Origin: an uncultured Bacteroidales bacterium
GTDB lineage: Bacteria > Bacteroidota > Bacteroidia > Bacteroidales > Bacteroidaceae
DNA: 64,000 bases
Assembly (NCBI GenBank): GCA_937876995.1
Contig: CALEFD010000107.1
Location: 15,394-79,393 of the forward strand
Direction of reading: 5' to 3'
Below, in pieces: positions 1 through 9,149 of this stretch. The translations under genes and the position numbers were made by a program. Under the pieces are notes generated by a model. The model saw only the letters and a list, made by a program, of their open reading frames with translations, had not been told where the DNA came from and did no database searches. Every line of letters starts with the position of its first letter. The first letter of the stretch is position 1.

Positions 1-1
1 A

Positions 2-325
2 GAACAAGGAGGTCAGTGCGAAGGTGCCAACAACACTATCAACAGACTTCCAAGTAAAATTAAGACAGCTCATGTAGTTAGTTCAAAAGGTTGTACCGAC
101 TGTGGCGATAATCTACACTTCAGTCCGGAAGGCTACAAGTTATTGGGACAACGTTATGCGGCAAAGGCATTGGAGATTTTAGAAGAACAGCAGATGACCG
201 GTATTTCACCTATATTCACCCCTACTCCTGCTAGCGATATTATCTACAACCTGAACGGTGAACGCATAGAACGCCCAGAAAAAGGTATAAACATCATCAA
301 CGGCAAAAAAGTCTTAGTAAGATAA
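2..325 (+). CDS. C-terminal part of a CE6/SGNH-type secreted carbohydrate esterase (5' end outside window)
   Basis: The frame is open from the window edge, so only the last 107 residues are visible. The piece D-N-L-H-F-S followed by P-E-G-Y matches the D-x-x-H catalytic block at the end of SGNH/sialate-acetylesterase (CE6, SASA) enzymes, which remove acetyl groups from plant polysaccharides such as xylan. A Cys pair (C-T-D-C) sits just before it. After the catalytic domain comes a linker and a tail with YNLNGERI and GINIINGKK, a tail type shared with two other secreted proteins here. The GH43 and GH10 genes nearby fit a xylan acetylesterase role, which is inference. The family call is fairly secure; the substrate is not. 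Confidence 0.7.
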   Translation, partial: EQGGQCEGANNTINRLPSKIKTAHVVSSKGCTDCGDNLHFSPEGYKLLGQRYAAKALEILEEQQMTGISPIFTPTPASDIIYNLNGERIERPEKGINIINGKKVLVR

Positions 326-345
326 ATACAAAACCAACATAAACT

Positions 346-382
346 AAAGGGTGGTACTGTCATACCGAAGTACCACCCCTTT
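346..382. terminator. Bidirectional hairpin terminator
   Basis: Inverted repeat AAAGGGTGGTACT / AGTACCACCCCTTT with a 10-nt loop between two convergent genes. It has A-rich flanks on the left and T-rich flanks on the right, so it can serve both the esterase and the gene on the minus strand. Confidence 0.8.
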
Positions 383-402
383 ATTTGTTATTTACCTTTT
401 TT

Positions 403-2130
403 TTATTTTATATAGGTTTTCTGTCCGTCTATTATGTAGATTCCTGGAGATGCTATGTTGCTGATGCGCTCTCCCTGAAGGTTATAGATGACGGCATTTC
501 TCTGTGAGTTATCGGTCTTTATCTCTTCTACTTCTACCACCGGCAGGTAACTGCGTTTGGTATAGTAGTACTGTTCTACCAATTCTTCATTTATGGTGAT
601 AGTGCTGATATGATAACTTACACCTTCTATTTGTCCATCAAAATATGAATATGGATGTTCTTCGTATGTGTAATCGGCTACTATATCTTCTGTTCTGATT
701 TGTGTTACCAGATACTTTTCGTCCATCTTTCTGGTATCGTCCAGAACGTATGTTGTAGTTTCTACATAGTATTCATTTTCTTGTTCCGGATCATATCTGT
801 AGGTGTTAAGGATTACTTCTCGCTGTTCATTGGTCGTATATGATTCGCCTAATCTTGTTCCTTTGGATAAATCATAATCTGATATCCATTTTCCTTCATT
901 TTCATTGTAGTAGTACATAATATTAGGGATTTCCGATAACGTTTCTGTGTAACCGTCCATATACAGGTATGGTATAGGATATATTGAAGGATACAGTTTT
1001 CTTGGCGCCAATGGTTCCGGTGCTGTCGATGAAGGAGTATTGAACATCTTTATTGCCCTTCCGTATCCTATCATCAGGGTATCTGCTATATAGTTGCCTT
1101 CATCGTCAAAAAGTGGTGACAGGTAACAATCTATATATATTTGATATTGCCACAGGCCTTTATCAACGGTGAATTCATTACTTCCTTCCTGCAGATTATC
1201 AAAGGTGATATCGTCTATTCCACGGGTCTGCGCATAACTGGGATTGTATTCTACTTCATTATCGCCATCTACGTTCTCTACCCAATCTGATTGTTCCGAA
1301 TCCCATGTATAGCGGATTCCATCTTCTATCTTAAATGAATAGTAATCTACATAATCATATTCTCCGTCTTCATTGAAATAGCAACGGAAATATTTGGTGC
1401 AGTACTTATCGAAAGCTTCACGGTCTATTTCTTCATCATCTTTCCAATCATCGTATGACCCACCACTGACGTGGATAAGGAATACAGGGCCTGAAAATTC
1501 TGCTATTGTCAGTCCATCACGGTATGGATTTCCATTTGCATTTAAGGAGTAAGATTGTTTGTAAACCATATTATCCCACTGGTCGTAGGTGCATTCCGAT
1601 TCCTTATAAAGCTTAGTGAGCGTGTTTTCGCCTTCGTAATATTCATCCATCTCGTAGTATTTTTCCACCCACTTGCCATCTCTGTATTCTGTCTCTACTT
1701 TTCCTATGCAGGTTGATTTGTTACCCTGTTCATCTAAGGAATATATTGCCATATATGAACAACGTCCGTTTGGTTCGAATTCATATTCTATGTGATATGA
1801 GTTTTCATCTTCCCAATAATCGGTTTCGTCTGCAACGAGTGTCCACACCAATTTGCTGTCACTGTATGGTTCGCCAAATTCATCTACTCTATCCCATTCT
1901 GCCCTATAGTACATTACGTCTGTGAGATAACCGAATTCGTTGAAATTGTAGTATGTTTTACTATAATCTTTAGTGATTACACTGTCTAACATCCATACTT
2001 GTTCTGTCTTAAGTGTATTCTGTTGTTCTGCTGTACGTTTCAGTGTACTTAATAGTTGCGAGGTTGATTGAGCCTGCAGCGTGCCTATCAAAGACGATAG
2101 CACTAAAATCACTGTAAATATTCGTTTCAT
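403..2130 (-). CDS. Secreted protein of unknown function with C-terminal YNLxG tail
   Basis: 575 residues with a clear signal peptide (MKRIFTVILVLSSLIGTLQAQ). I do not recognise the family. The mature protein is very rich in Tyr, Asp, Glu and Trp. It has many short units of the form Y-(x)5-7-D/N-x-x-G (for example NEFGYLTD and NANGNPYRDG), which superficially resemble YD-type repeats of extracellular proteins. No catalytic motif is apparent. The last 30 residues (YNLQGERI ... GIYIIDGQK) match the tail of the adjacent esterase and of the GH10 xylanase. The gene is convergent with the esterase and divergent from GH43, so it is its own transcription unit. A surface or extracellular location is likely; function unknown. 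Confidence 0.75.
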   Translation of the reverse strand: MKRIFTVILVLSSLIGTLQAQSTSQLLSTLKRTAEQQNTLKTEQVWMLDSVITKDYSKTYYNFNEFGYLTDVMYYRAEWDRVDEFGEPYSDSKLVWTLVADETDYWEDENSYHIEYEFEPNGRCSYMAIYSLDEQGNKSTCIGKVETEYRDGKWVEKYYEMDEYYEGENTLTKLYKESECTYDQWDNMVYKQSYSLNANGNPYRDGLTIAEFSGPVFLIHVSGGSYDDWKDDEEIDREAFDKYCTKYFRCYFNEDGEYDYVDYYSFKIEDGIRYTWDSEQSDWVENVDGDNEVEYNPSYAQTRGIDDITFDNLQEGSNEFTVDKGLWQYQIYIDCYLSPLFDDEGNYIADTLMIGYGRAIKMFNTPSSTAPEPLAPRKLYPSIYPIPYLYMDGYTETLSEIPNIMYYYNENEGKWISDYDLSKGTRLGESYTTNEQREVILNTYRYDPEQENEYYVETTTYVLDDTRKMDEKYLVTQIRTEDIVADYTYEEHPYSYFDGQIEGVSYHISTITINEELVEQYYYTKRSYLPVVEVEEIKTDNSQRNAVIYNLQGERISNIASPGIYIIDGQKTYIK

Positions 2131-2159
2131 AAAATTATTGTTTTGTTATTTTTCTGCTG

Positions 2160-2167
2160 CAAAGATA
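2160..2167 (-). promoter_or_regulatory. -7 promoter box TATCTTTG
   Basis: Minus-strand TATCTTTG, a match to the Bacteroidetes TAnnTTTG -7 element, 30 nt upstream of the start at 2130. Confidence 0.5.
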
Positions 2168-2242
2168 CTTTATTTTGTTCAATTAATTTCACATTGTTAT
2201 ATATAGAAGGTGGTTCTATATGGGTTTTATATAAATTATGAC

Positions 2243-2250
2243 TATTTTCG
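2243..2250 (+). promoter_or_regulatory. Possible -7 box TATTTTCG for GH43
   Basis: TATTTTCG, a TAnnTTCG variant of the Bacteroidetes -7 element, 40 nt before the GH43 start. The same variant recurs before GH10 (5927), at 46671 and at 47091. Confidence 0.35.
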
Positions 2251-2290
2251 CAGAACGATATCAGAATATATCAACTAACAAATTATTAAT

Positions 2291-3886
2291 ATGTTTCTAA
2301 AAAAGTCTGTTTTCAGCATTTTGCTGATGGGTGCAGTTACAACTGTTTTGAATGCTGCGAACCCATATCTGCCACTGTGGGAGTATATTCCTGATGGCGA
2401 ACCTTACGTGTTTGAAGACCCAGATAATCCTGGTAAGTACAGAGTTTATGTGTATGGTTCACACGATTCCGAGATTACTCAATATTGCGGTCGCGAACAG
2501 GTTGTATGGTCGGCTTCTGTTGACGATTTGAACAACTGGCGCTATGATGGAATTATATTTGAATCGAAGACCGATGCCAATGGCAATCTGTTGAATCGCG
2601 ATGGCAGAGGTGATATTCTGTATGCTCCTGATGTTACTTTTACAACCGATGAGAATGGTAAAAAGACATACTACCTATACCCTAACAATCAGGCAGGTGG
2701 CAGAAACGGTATGATTGCAAAATCGGACAGACCGGATGGTCCGTTTGTTGTTTGCAACTGGAGTACAACCAATCCTAAGGTTACTGATGGTATTTTGGGT
2801 TTTGACCCTGCTGTATTTGTAGATGATGACGGAAAAGTTTATGGTTACTGGGGATTTGAAAAGTCTTGGGGTGCTGAACTTGACCCTGAAACTATGGCTA
2901 CTGTTAAGAAAGGTACTCAGCCTGTAGAGGATATGGTGTCAGCAAGAGATCAGGAGGGCGAATTCCGTTTCTTCGAAGCCTCTTCTATTCGTAAAATAGA
3001 TGGCATGTATGTATTTGTTTACAGCCGTTGGACAGGCAATGGTGAATTTGGTCTGCCTGAAACTAACTACACTTTGGCATACGCATATTCCAAAAACCCG
3101 TTAGGTCCTTTCACATACGGCGGAACTATTATTGATGGTCGTGGCAGAGATACCGATGACGATGGTAATACTATACATACTGCCATTCCAAATGGTAATA
3201 CTCATGGTGGTATTATGGAGATAAACGGTCAGTGGTATGTATTCTATCACAGACAGAATGGTGTGGACGAATATTCACGTCAGGCTATGGTAGAACCTAT
3301 TGATGTTCAGGTTAAAGATGGTAAAGTTACGATAAGCGAAGCAGAATATACATCTATGGGTTTTGAAACCAATGGTTTGGATCCTTACAAGAGGTATTCC
3401 GCTGGTATTGCTTGCTACTACACAGGTCCTACCCCATCATACGCAGAGTATCCTAACAGAGTCTATTCCGGTTCTTATGTTGCTGCCACACGTGCCGATG
3501 GTCTTGCTTACGAAGGCAATCCATACGACTTGAGTGTAAACAGCAATCCTGTTGTTAACAACACAGATGGTTCTTTGGTCGGTTACAAATATTTCAACTT
3601 TGATGCTACTTACGGCAAGAAGGGTTTGAAACTGCTGATGAATATTGTACCACAAGGTGTTAAGGGTAAAATTACCATCTATGCCGGAAATCCTAAGAAG
3701 GGTGGTAAAAAGGTTGGCACAATTAGAATTAAGAAGAATATGAAACAGGAGTTGACCGAAGTTAAGGCATGTGTAAGAAAGCTTAAGAAGTATCAGGGCA
3801 AGCAGGCTCTATTCTTTGCTTTCTCTTCTACTACTCCGGAAACATCAATCTGCGAAATGCACGATTTTGTCTTTGCCTCTAAGTAA
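2291..3886 (+). CDS. Secreted glycoside hydrolase family 43 enzyme (beta-xylosidase/arabinofuranosidase type)
   Basis: 531 residues with a signal peptide ending around NAA. The five-bladed GH43 catalytic domain spans roughly residues 25-350. The three expected carboxylates are visible: general base D43 in FEDPD, pKa-modulating D172 in GFDPAV, and acid E229 in RFFEASS. Residues about 400-531 form a further beta-rich module with a GYKYFNF motif and a C-terminal HDFVF, like the CBM6-type domain often attached to GH43. GH43 enzymes release xylose or arabinose from xylan side or main chains. With GH10 and CE6 neighbours, a xylan role is likely, but the subfamily and product cannot be read from motifs alone. 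Confidence 0.85.
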   Translation: MFLKKSVFSILLMGAVTTVLNAANPYLPLWEYIPDGEPYVFEDPDNPGKYRVYVYGSHDSEITQYCGREQVVWSASVDDLNNWRYDGIIFESKTDANGNLLNRDGRGDILYAPDVTFTTDENGKKTYYLYPNNQAGGRNGMIAKSDRPDGPFVVCNWSTTNPKVTDGILGFDPAVFVDDDGKVYGYWGFEKSWGAELDPETMATVKKGTQPVEDMVSARDQEGEFRFFEASSIRKIDGMYVFVYSRWTGNGEFGLPETNYTLAYAYSKNPLGPFTYGGTIIDGRGRDTDDDGNTIHTAIPNGNTHGGIMEINGQWYVFYHRQNGVDEYSRQAMVEPIDVQVKDGKVTISEAEYTSMGFETNGLDPYKRYSAGIACYYTGPTPSYAEYPNRVYSGSYVAATRADGLAYEGNPYDLSVNSNPVVNNTDGSLVGYKYFNFDATYGKKGLKLLMNIVPQGVKGKITIYAGNPKKGGKKVGTIRIKKNMKQELTEVKACVRKLKKYQGKQALFFAFSSTTPETSICEMHDFVFASK

Positions 3887-3909
3887 TTGATATATACTTA
3901 CAAAAAACC

Positions 3910-3949
3910 AAATGCCCTGGCGGATGTAACAAGAACCACCAGGGCATTT
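3910..3949. terminator. Bidirectional hairpin terminator between GH43 and sppA
   Basis: AAATGCCCTGG ... CCAGGGCATTT with A-rich and T-rich flanks, located between two convergent genes. Confidence 0.85.
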
Positions 3950-4003
3950 ATATATTTACAGCTACGTAACTGGTAATAAGGTAAGCTACCCTATTACATG
4001 TAC

Positions 4004-5752
4004 TTAATTTATTTCTATATAGTACGGTAAACGAGCCTGAACTGATGGTTCATCGTCTATGTACTGAATTCCTATACTCTGCTTTAACTGTTCTATTGGA
4101 GTTGAAGGCTGAGAAGCCATTTCGGTAAAGGTTGAGAGATATTCTTCAAATACGCTCTTCTTTTCCGGATATGATGTCACTACGGCATCTGCTGCATTTG
4201 CCAACTCTTTTGCTTTTGCTATCGCATCATCAATACCACCCAATGCATCAACCAAACCTATCTCTACAGCATCTTCACCTGTCCATACACGACCTTCGGC
4301 AATAGCCTTAATATCATCGGTTGACATTCCACGACCATCGGCACAACGCTTTACAAAGAGTTCGTAACCATCGTTTATATTACGCTGTATCAGAGCCTTT
4401 GCATCATTATTCATTGGTTTGGCAATATTATCCATACCACCCAGTTTGTTTGTGCTTACAGTCTCCATAGCCACACCTAAACGCTTTGCCAACTTTTCTA
4501 CTTCCGGTATCATACCAAAAATTCCTATAGAACCGGTCAGAGTAGCAGGCTGTGCAATAATATAGTTTGCTGCACAAGATATGTAGTAACCACCGGATGC
4601 GGCATAATCGCCCATTGACACTACTACCGGTTTAACTGCTTTTAGCTGCTCTATTTCATACCACATCTGTTCTGAACCAAAGGCACTGCCTCCACCTGAA
4701 TTGACACGCAGAACTACAGCCTTTACTTTATCGTCTTCGCGCAATTTACGCAAATCTTTTGCTACTGTGCCTGATACAATACCTTTTTTGCCTTCGTCAA
4801 CAATATCGCCTTCTGCATAATAAACTGCAATCTCATCGGACAACAATGACTGTATTTCTGTATCGGCATCGGGCACTTCCAACATCTTGCTATGAGAAAG
4901 TTTGACAGGTTTCTCATCTTCTTCCAACTGTAGCATTGATGCAAGCACCTTGTCCATATCATTTTTGTACAGAACACTATCAATCATTCCGGATTTCAGA
5001 CATTCATCTGTATCAACTACAAGAAGTCCGTTATCGGCATAAGTCAACAACTTTTCACGTTCTATGTTGCGTTCTGCTGTTACGGCGTTAAGTATATTAT
5101 CCCAAATGGAATTTATATAACACATCACCTGTTCACGATTGGCAGCGGACATCTCCATTGATGTGAATGGCTCTACTGCCGATTTATATGTACCTACCTT
5201 GAAAATCTGCATTTTAACGCCAAGTTTATCTAACAAGTCTTTAAAGAAGACTGTCTGACCTGTCATTCCACGCCAATCTATGGTGCCATGAGCGTTCATA
5301 TAAATCTTATCGGCTACCGATGCAAGATAGTATAGTCCGGTTGTGTAATTATCGGCATAAGCCACTACAAACTTTCCGGACTGTTTGAAATCTGTCAATG
5401 CATTACGTATCTCTTGAATAGTGGCATACGATGTTTCTATCGATTTAATATCCAGATAGATACCTTTAATATTTTCATTCTTTTCCGCTTTTTCTATAGA
5501 TGCCAGAATATCGTCAAGACCTAACCCTGTATTCATATCTTCTGACAACATAGCCAATGGATTTTCGGAAACCCTATCTGCTATGGCACCATCTAATACA
5601 AGATGATAAACTGTATTTGGCTTTACTTCTGTTTTGGAACTTCCTGCCGCAGCTATTCCAATCAACGCAAACACACTGAGCACACTGGTAATAATAGTGA
5701 AGACAAAAAGTCCCACTACTGTGGCCCACATAATTTTCATAAAATCTTTCAT
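4004..5752 (-). CDS. sppA: Signal peptide peptidase SppA, 67-kDa type
   Basis: 582 residues. One membrane segment at about residues 8-35 anchors a tandem S49 peptidase pair. The first half carries the catalytic Lys (K190 in KVGTYKSAVEP) and the second half the catalytic Ser (S386 in GDYAASGGYYIS), as in Escherichia coli SppA (K209/S409). It degrades signal-peptide remnants in the inner membrane. The gene is convergent with GH43 and divergent from GH10 and is probably monocistronic. A minus-strand TAATTTTG box lies 41 nt upstream. It appears intact and of normal length. It interrupts the carbohydrate genes but has no evident functional link to them. Confidence 0.95.
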   Translation of the reverse strand: MKDFMKIMWATVVGLFVFTIITSVLSVFALIGIAAAGSSKTEVKPNTVYHLVLDGAIADRVSENPLAMLSEDMNTGLGLDDILASIEKAEKNENIKGIYLDIKSIETSYATIQEIRNALTDFKQSGKFVVAYADNYTTGLYYLASVADKIYMNAHGTIDWRGMTGQTVFFKDLLDKLGVKMQIFKVGTYKSAVEPFTSMEMSAANREQVMCYINSIWDNILNAVTAERNIEREKLLTYADNGLLVVDTDECLKSGMIDSVLYKNDMDKVLASMLQLEEDEKPVKLSHSKMLEVPDADTEIQSLLSDEIAVYYAEGDIVDEGKKGIVSGTVAKDLRKLREDDKVKAVVLRVNSGGGSAFGSEQMWYEIEQLKAVKPVVVSMGDYAASGGYYISCAANYIIAQPATLTGSIGIFGMIPEVEKLAKRLGVAMETVSTNKLGGMDNIAKPMNNDAKALIQRNINDGYELFVKRCADGRGMSTDDIKAIAEGRVWTGEDAVEIGLVDALGGIDDAIAKAKELANAADAVVTSYPEKKSVFEEYLSTFTEMASQPSTPIEQLKQSIGIQYIDDEPSVQARLPYYIEIN

Positions 5753-5792
5753 TTTTCTTATTTATTAAGTCTATTATTGTTTTTACAAGCGA

Positions 5793-5800
5793 CAAAATTA
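5793..5800 (-). promoter_or_regulatory. -7 promoter box TAATTTTG for sppA
   Basis: Minus-strand TAATTTTG fits TAnnTTTG and lies 41 nt upstream of the sppA start. Confidence 0.45.
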
Positions 5801-5926
5801 GAATTTTCCACTTTATTAATAGATATAAAGCTCACAAAAATCCACTCTTTCCATGTTATTTTGAGAATATACAATCAATTCATCTAAAATATTACATAAA
5901 GATTTCTTTTTGTGAGTAACAATTCA

Positions 5927-5934
5927 TACTTTCG
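5927..5934 (+). promoter_or_regulatory. Possible -7 box TACTTTCG for the GH10 xylanase
   Basis: TACTTTCG (TAnnTTCG variant) 50 nt before the GH10 start, with a TTTG 14 nt upstream. The same variant precedes GH43. Confidence 0.35.
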
Positions 5935-5984
5935 CAAATAATTACATACTAAAAGATTTAAACATTTACTAAACAATTATATTT

Positions 5985-8675
5985 ATGAGAAAAGAATTTA
6001 AAAAACACAAGTGGCTGACCGCAATTAAGCCGGTCACTTGCTTGATGACAGTTGCGGCCTGCCTATATGGCGTTAATGCCAATGCACAGTTATCGAGTAA
6101 CCCTGACAAATTCTTGGGCAACATTACCACAAGAGGTCAGGTAGATTACGGTTCAGAAAAGTACTACACTTTATGGAATCAGATTACTCCGGAAAATGAA
6201 TCTAAATGGTCATCGATAGAGGGTAATCGTGATAATTACTATTGGCAGAGTGATGCATCTTACAACTACGCCAAACAGCACAATTTCCCATTCAAGTTTC
6301 ACACTTTGGTTTGGGGTTCTCAATATCCATCGTGGATGGATAATCTAAGTACCAAAGATCAATACGAAGAGATTGTAGAATGGATGGACGCTATTAAAAA
6401 GCACTATCCGCAGTTAGATATGATTGACGTTGTAAACGAAGCTGTTCCGGGACATGCTCCGGCACCTTACAAAGCCGCTTTGGGTGGTGACGGTGAGACT
6501 GGTTACGACTGGATTATCAAGGCTTTTGAAATGGCGCACGAACGCTGGCCGGATGCTATCCTTATTTACAACGATTATAACACTTTCCAGTGGCAAAAGA
6601 ATGAATTCATACATTTGGTAAAGACTTTGCGTGATGCAGGTGCTCCAATAGATGCATACGGCTGTCAGTCACACGATGTTACCGATATGAGTTTCAGCGC
6701 ATTCAAATCTGCTATGGACGAAATCCAGAGAGAGTTGAAGATGCCTATGTACAGCAGTGAATACGATATAGGTACTACCGATGATGACCTACAGTTGCAG
6801 CGTTACAAGGAGCAGATTCCTTATATGTGGGAAGCTGATTATTGTGCAGGTATCACTTTGTGGGGATATATATATGGCGCTACCTGGACTACCGATGGTA
6901 ATTCAGGTATCATTAGAGATGGTAAAGATCGTCCGGCTATGAAGTGGTTGCGTGAATATATGCAAACTGATGCAGCTAAAAATGCAAAGAGTCCATTCCC
7001 GGGCATGGTTAAAGAGGCATCTGTTTATATCAAACCTGCAACCACAAAAGCTACTATAAATGACAGTTTGGCAATTACAATCAATGCAAGTCTTAAAACT
7101 AAGACCATTGACCATATTGATTTCTATATCAAGGGTCAATTACATTCTACACTAACAGAAGCTCCTTATGTTATTGAATATACCCCAATAGCTACAGGAC
7201 GTTACGATTTGAAGGCTGTTGTAGTTGCTACTGATGGTACTGAATATGAACGTTTAGGAGGTTTCAACGCATACAAACCACGTTCTACCTATAAAGGTGA
7301 AATTGCTATTCCGGGTACTCTTCAAGCTGAAAACTTTGATAGTGGTGCAGATGGTATTGCATTCCACGATTCAGATACAAAAGATGATGGAAATGTTGGA
7401 TACCGCAAAGACAACGAAGGTGTGGATATTGTATCAGGCAATGGTGGTTATGCTATTGGTTACACATCAAGCGGAGAGTGGCTTGAATACACTGTAAACG
7501 TAGCAGAAGCAGGTTCATATTCATTTGAAGCTTTTGTTTCATCCGGTGTAACAAATTCAGCATTCAGTTTGTCTCTAAGCACAGCAGATGGTCAGGTTGA
7601 ACTTACAAAGAGCATTACCGTTCCAAGTGCAGGAGAAAACAATTGGGATAAATATAGCACTGTAAAGGGCAGATTGGCAATCCCATTGGAAGCCGGCAAA
7701 CAGATTATCCGTATCAACATAACAGGCAGCAGTTGTAATATCGACAAGATTATATTCACAAAAGTACCTGTTAATGAAGAGATTAAATTAGAAGTATCTG
7801 CAAAACCAAATCCAGGAACAGTCAATACTGTCACTAAGATAAATATAAATGCAACTGCTGAAACAAGTGAAATTGCAAATGTTAAAATCTTTGGTGAAGA
7901 TGGTTCTTTAATAGAGACTTTAACAACAGCACCTTATGTATACTCATTTGGAACAAGTACTAAAGGTATATATACATTCTATATAATTGCTACAGATACA
8001 AACGGATTAGAATCGAAGGAGGAAAAGATTACTATAACTATCAATCCAAAGCGTTCTACCTATTCTATTCTTCCAGTAGGTCTGCCGGGAACTATTCAGG
8101 CTGAGAATTTTGATAAAGGTGAAGAGGATTATACATACCACGATTCCGATACCGAAGACGAAGGTGGTGTAGGTTATCGCGCAGACAATGGTGGTGTTGA
8201 TATTGTAAAAGGTAATGGCGGTTATGCTATAGGTTACACTGCTAATGGTGAATGGCTGGAATACACCGTTAATGTTAAGACTCCGGGTGAATATTCTTAC
8301 AGCGCTACTGTTTCATCAGGTAACGATGGTTCAGGATTCAGCATTAGTCTTGTTAATGGTGACAAGATAACCAATTTAGCAAATGTTTCTGTTCCACGCG
8401 ACGCTAATGGCAGTTGGGATAACTACACAACCGTTAAGGGCAAACTGAGCAAACATCTGGATGTTGGCAAGCAGATTATCCGCATCACTATTACAGGTGC
8501 TTACTGTAACATAGACAAGATTCAGTTCACTAACACTCTTGATACCGATGTAGAAATTGTTCCGGAAGATATTGTTCCAACTGAATCAGATACATACAAC
8601 CTATATGGTATCAAGGTTGATGGTAACTACAAGGGTATTGTGGTAAAGGATGGTCAGAAGCTTCTGAACCGATAA
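5985..8675 (+). CDS. Secreted modular GH10 endo-beta-1,4-xylanase with two Ig-like and two CBM6 modules
   Basis: 896 residues. An N-terminal export segment runs to about residue 34 (NANAQ). The GH10 barrel spans about 38-330, with the acid/base Glu in DVVNEA (E152) and the nucleophile Glu in SSEYDIG (E259). Then follow an Ig-like module (about 345-425), CBM6 (about 440-595), a second Ig-like module (about 603-690) and a second CBM6 (about 698-848). A tail follows with YNLYGIKV and GIVVKDGQK. The two CBM6 copies share AENFD, HDSDT, VDIV and GEWLEYTVNV blocks, indicating internal duplication of an Ig-CBM6 unit. The enzyme cleaves the xylan backbone outside the cell or at its surface; CBM6 usually binds xylan or beta-glucan ends. 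It is the likely backbone enzyme of this locus. Confidence 0.95.
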   Translation: MRKEFKKHKWLTAIKPVTCLMTVAACLYGVNANAQLSSNPDKFLGNITTRGQVDYGSEKYYTLWNQITPENESKWSSIEGNRDNYYWQSDASYNYAKQHNFPFKFHTLVWGSQYPSWMDNLSTKDQYEEIVEWMDAIKKHYPQLDMIDVVNEAVPGHAPAPYKAALGGDGETGYDWIIKAFEMAHERWPDAILIYNDYNTFQWQKNEFIHLVKTLRDAGAPIDAYGCQSHDVTDMSFSAFKSAMDEIQRELKMPMYSSEYDIGTTDDDLQLQRYKEQIPYMWEADYCAGITLWGYIYGATWTTDGNSGIIRDGKDRPAMKWLREYMQTDAAKNAKSPFPGMVKEASVYIKPATTKATINDSLAITINASLKTKTIDHIDFYIKGQLHSTLTEAPYVIEYTPIATGRYDLKAVVVATDGTEYERLGGFNAYKPRSTYKGEIAIPGTLQAENFDSGADGIAFHDSDTKDDGNVGYRKDNEGVDIVSGNGGYAIGYTSSGEWLEYTVNVAEAGSYSFEAFVSSGVTNSAFSLSLSTADGQVELTKSITVPSAGENNWDKYSTVKGRLAIPLEAGKQIIRINITGSSCNIDKIIFTKVPVNEEIKLEVSAKPNPGTVNTVTKININATAETSEIANVKIFGEDGSLIETLTTAPYVYSFGTSTKGIYTFYIIATDTNGLESKEEKITITINPKRSTYSILPVGLPGTIQAENFDKGEEDYTYHDSDTEDEGGVGYRADNGGVDIVKGNGGYAIGYTANGEWLEYTVNVKTPGEYSYSATVSSGNDGSGFSISLVNGDKITNLANVSVPRDANGSWDNYTTVKGKLSKHLDVGKQIIRITITGAYCNIDKIQFTNTLDTDVEIVPEDIVPTESDTYNLYGIKVDGNYKGIVVKDGQKLLNR

Positions 8676-8700
8676 TCCCCCACTCCACAAACCAAAAAAA

Positions 8701-8730
8701 AAGCGTGCAACCATAAAAAGTTGCACGCTT
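8701..8730 (+). terminator. Hairpin terminator after the GH10 gene
   Basis: AAGCGTGCAAC / GTTGCACGCTT with an 8-nt loop, A-run before and T-run after. It is related in sequence and position to the dnaK terminator at 16146-16177 (see the direct-repeat entries). Confidence 0.8.
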
Positions 8731-8741
8731 TTCCATTTATC

Positions 8742-8786
8742 AGTTATTTGCTAATCCAATCCCAATCACTTCACTTCCTCGAAATC
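8742..8786. repeat. Left direct repeat of the island (attL-like copy of the dnaK 3' end)
   Basis: This 45-bp stretch matches 16189-16232. The last 30 bases (8757-8786) are identical to 16203-16232, and the first 12 (agttatttgcta) are also identical. The right copy contains the last six sense codons and the stop of dnaK. Similarity extends leftward into the terminator hairpins, so about 85 bp is homologous in total. This is the pattern left by site-specific integration into a gene 3' end, where the element restores the gene. Confidence 0.8.
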
Positions 8787-9111
8787 AACTATCATTCACT
8801 ATCAATGCGTTAGCACCGGATGTTGCGTCCATGTTACAAGAATCAAAATAAAAATTGATAATCAACATATTACAAAACCAATTCACAGTTGTGATATTCT
8901 ACCCAAACAACCAAAAGAAAACACAGAAAAAAAAATCATAAAAATGATGATTTTTCTTGATTGGGATTGACTATGCATATAATGTTAGACAGCATAATCT
9001 CGACTATTTCATGGAGGATATTATGGAACTATAATGTCATGGCCTCATGATGATTCTAAACGGCACAATGTCATTCCACCGTTCAAGTAATTAGATCTGT
9101 TTAAAATAAAA
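8787..9111. other. Non-coding left end of the island
   Basis: About 325 bases with no convincing gene on either strand. The stretch is A/T-rich, has a run of nine A residues near 8930, and shows no tRNA and no clear integrase remnant. It ends at the terminator of the minus-strand operon. Confidence 0.5.
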
Positions 9112-9139
9112 TGCCTCGTTGATTCACATCTGCGAGGCA
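9112..9139 (-). terminator. Terminator of the ubiquitin-like operon
   Basis: Minus-strand hairpin TGCCTCG / CGAGGCA followed by TTTTATTTT. It lies 11 nt below the last gene of the operon. Confidence 0.8.
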
Positions 9140-9149
9140 CATTCTAAAA

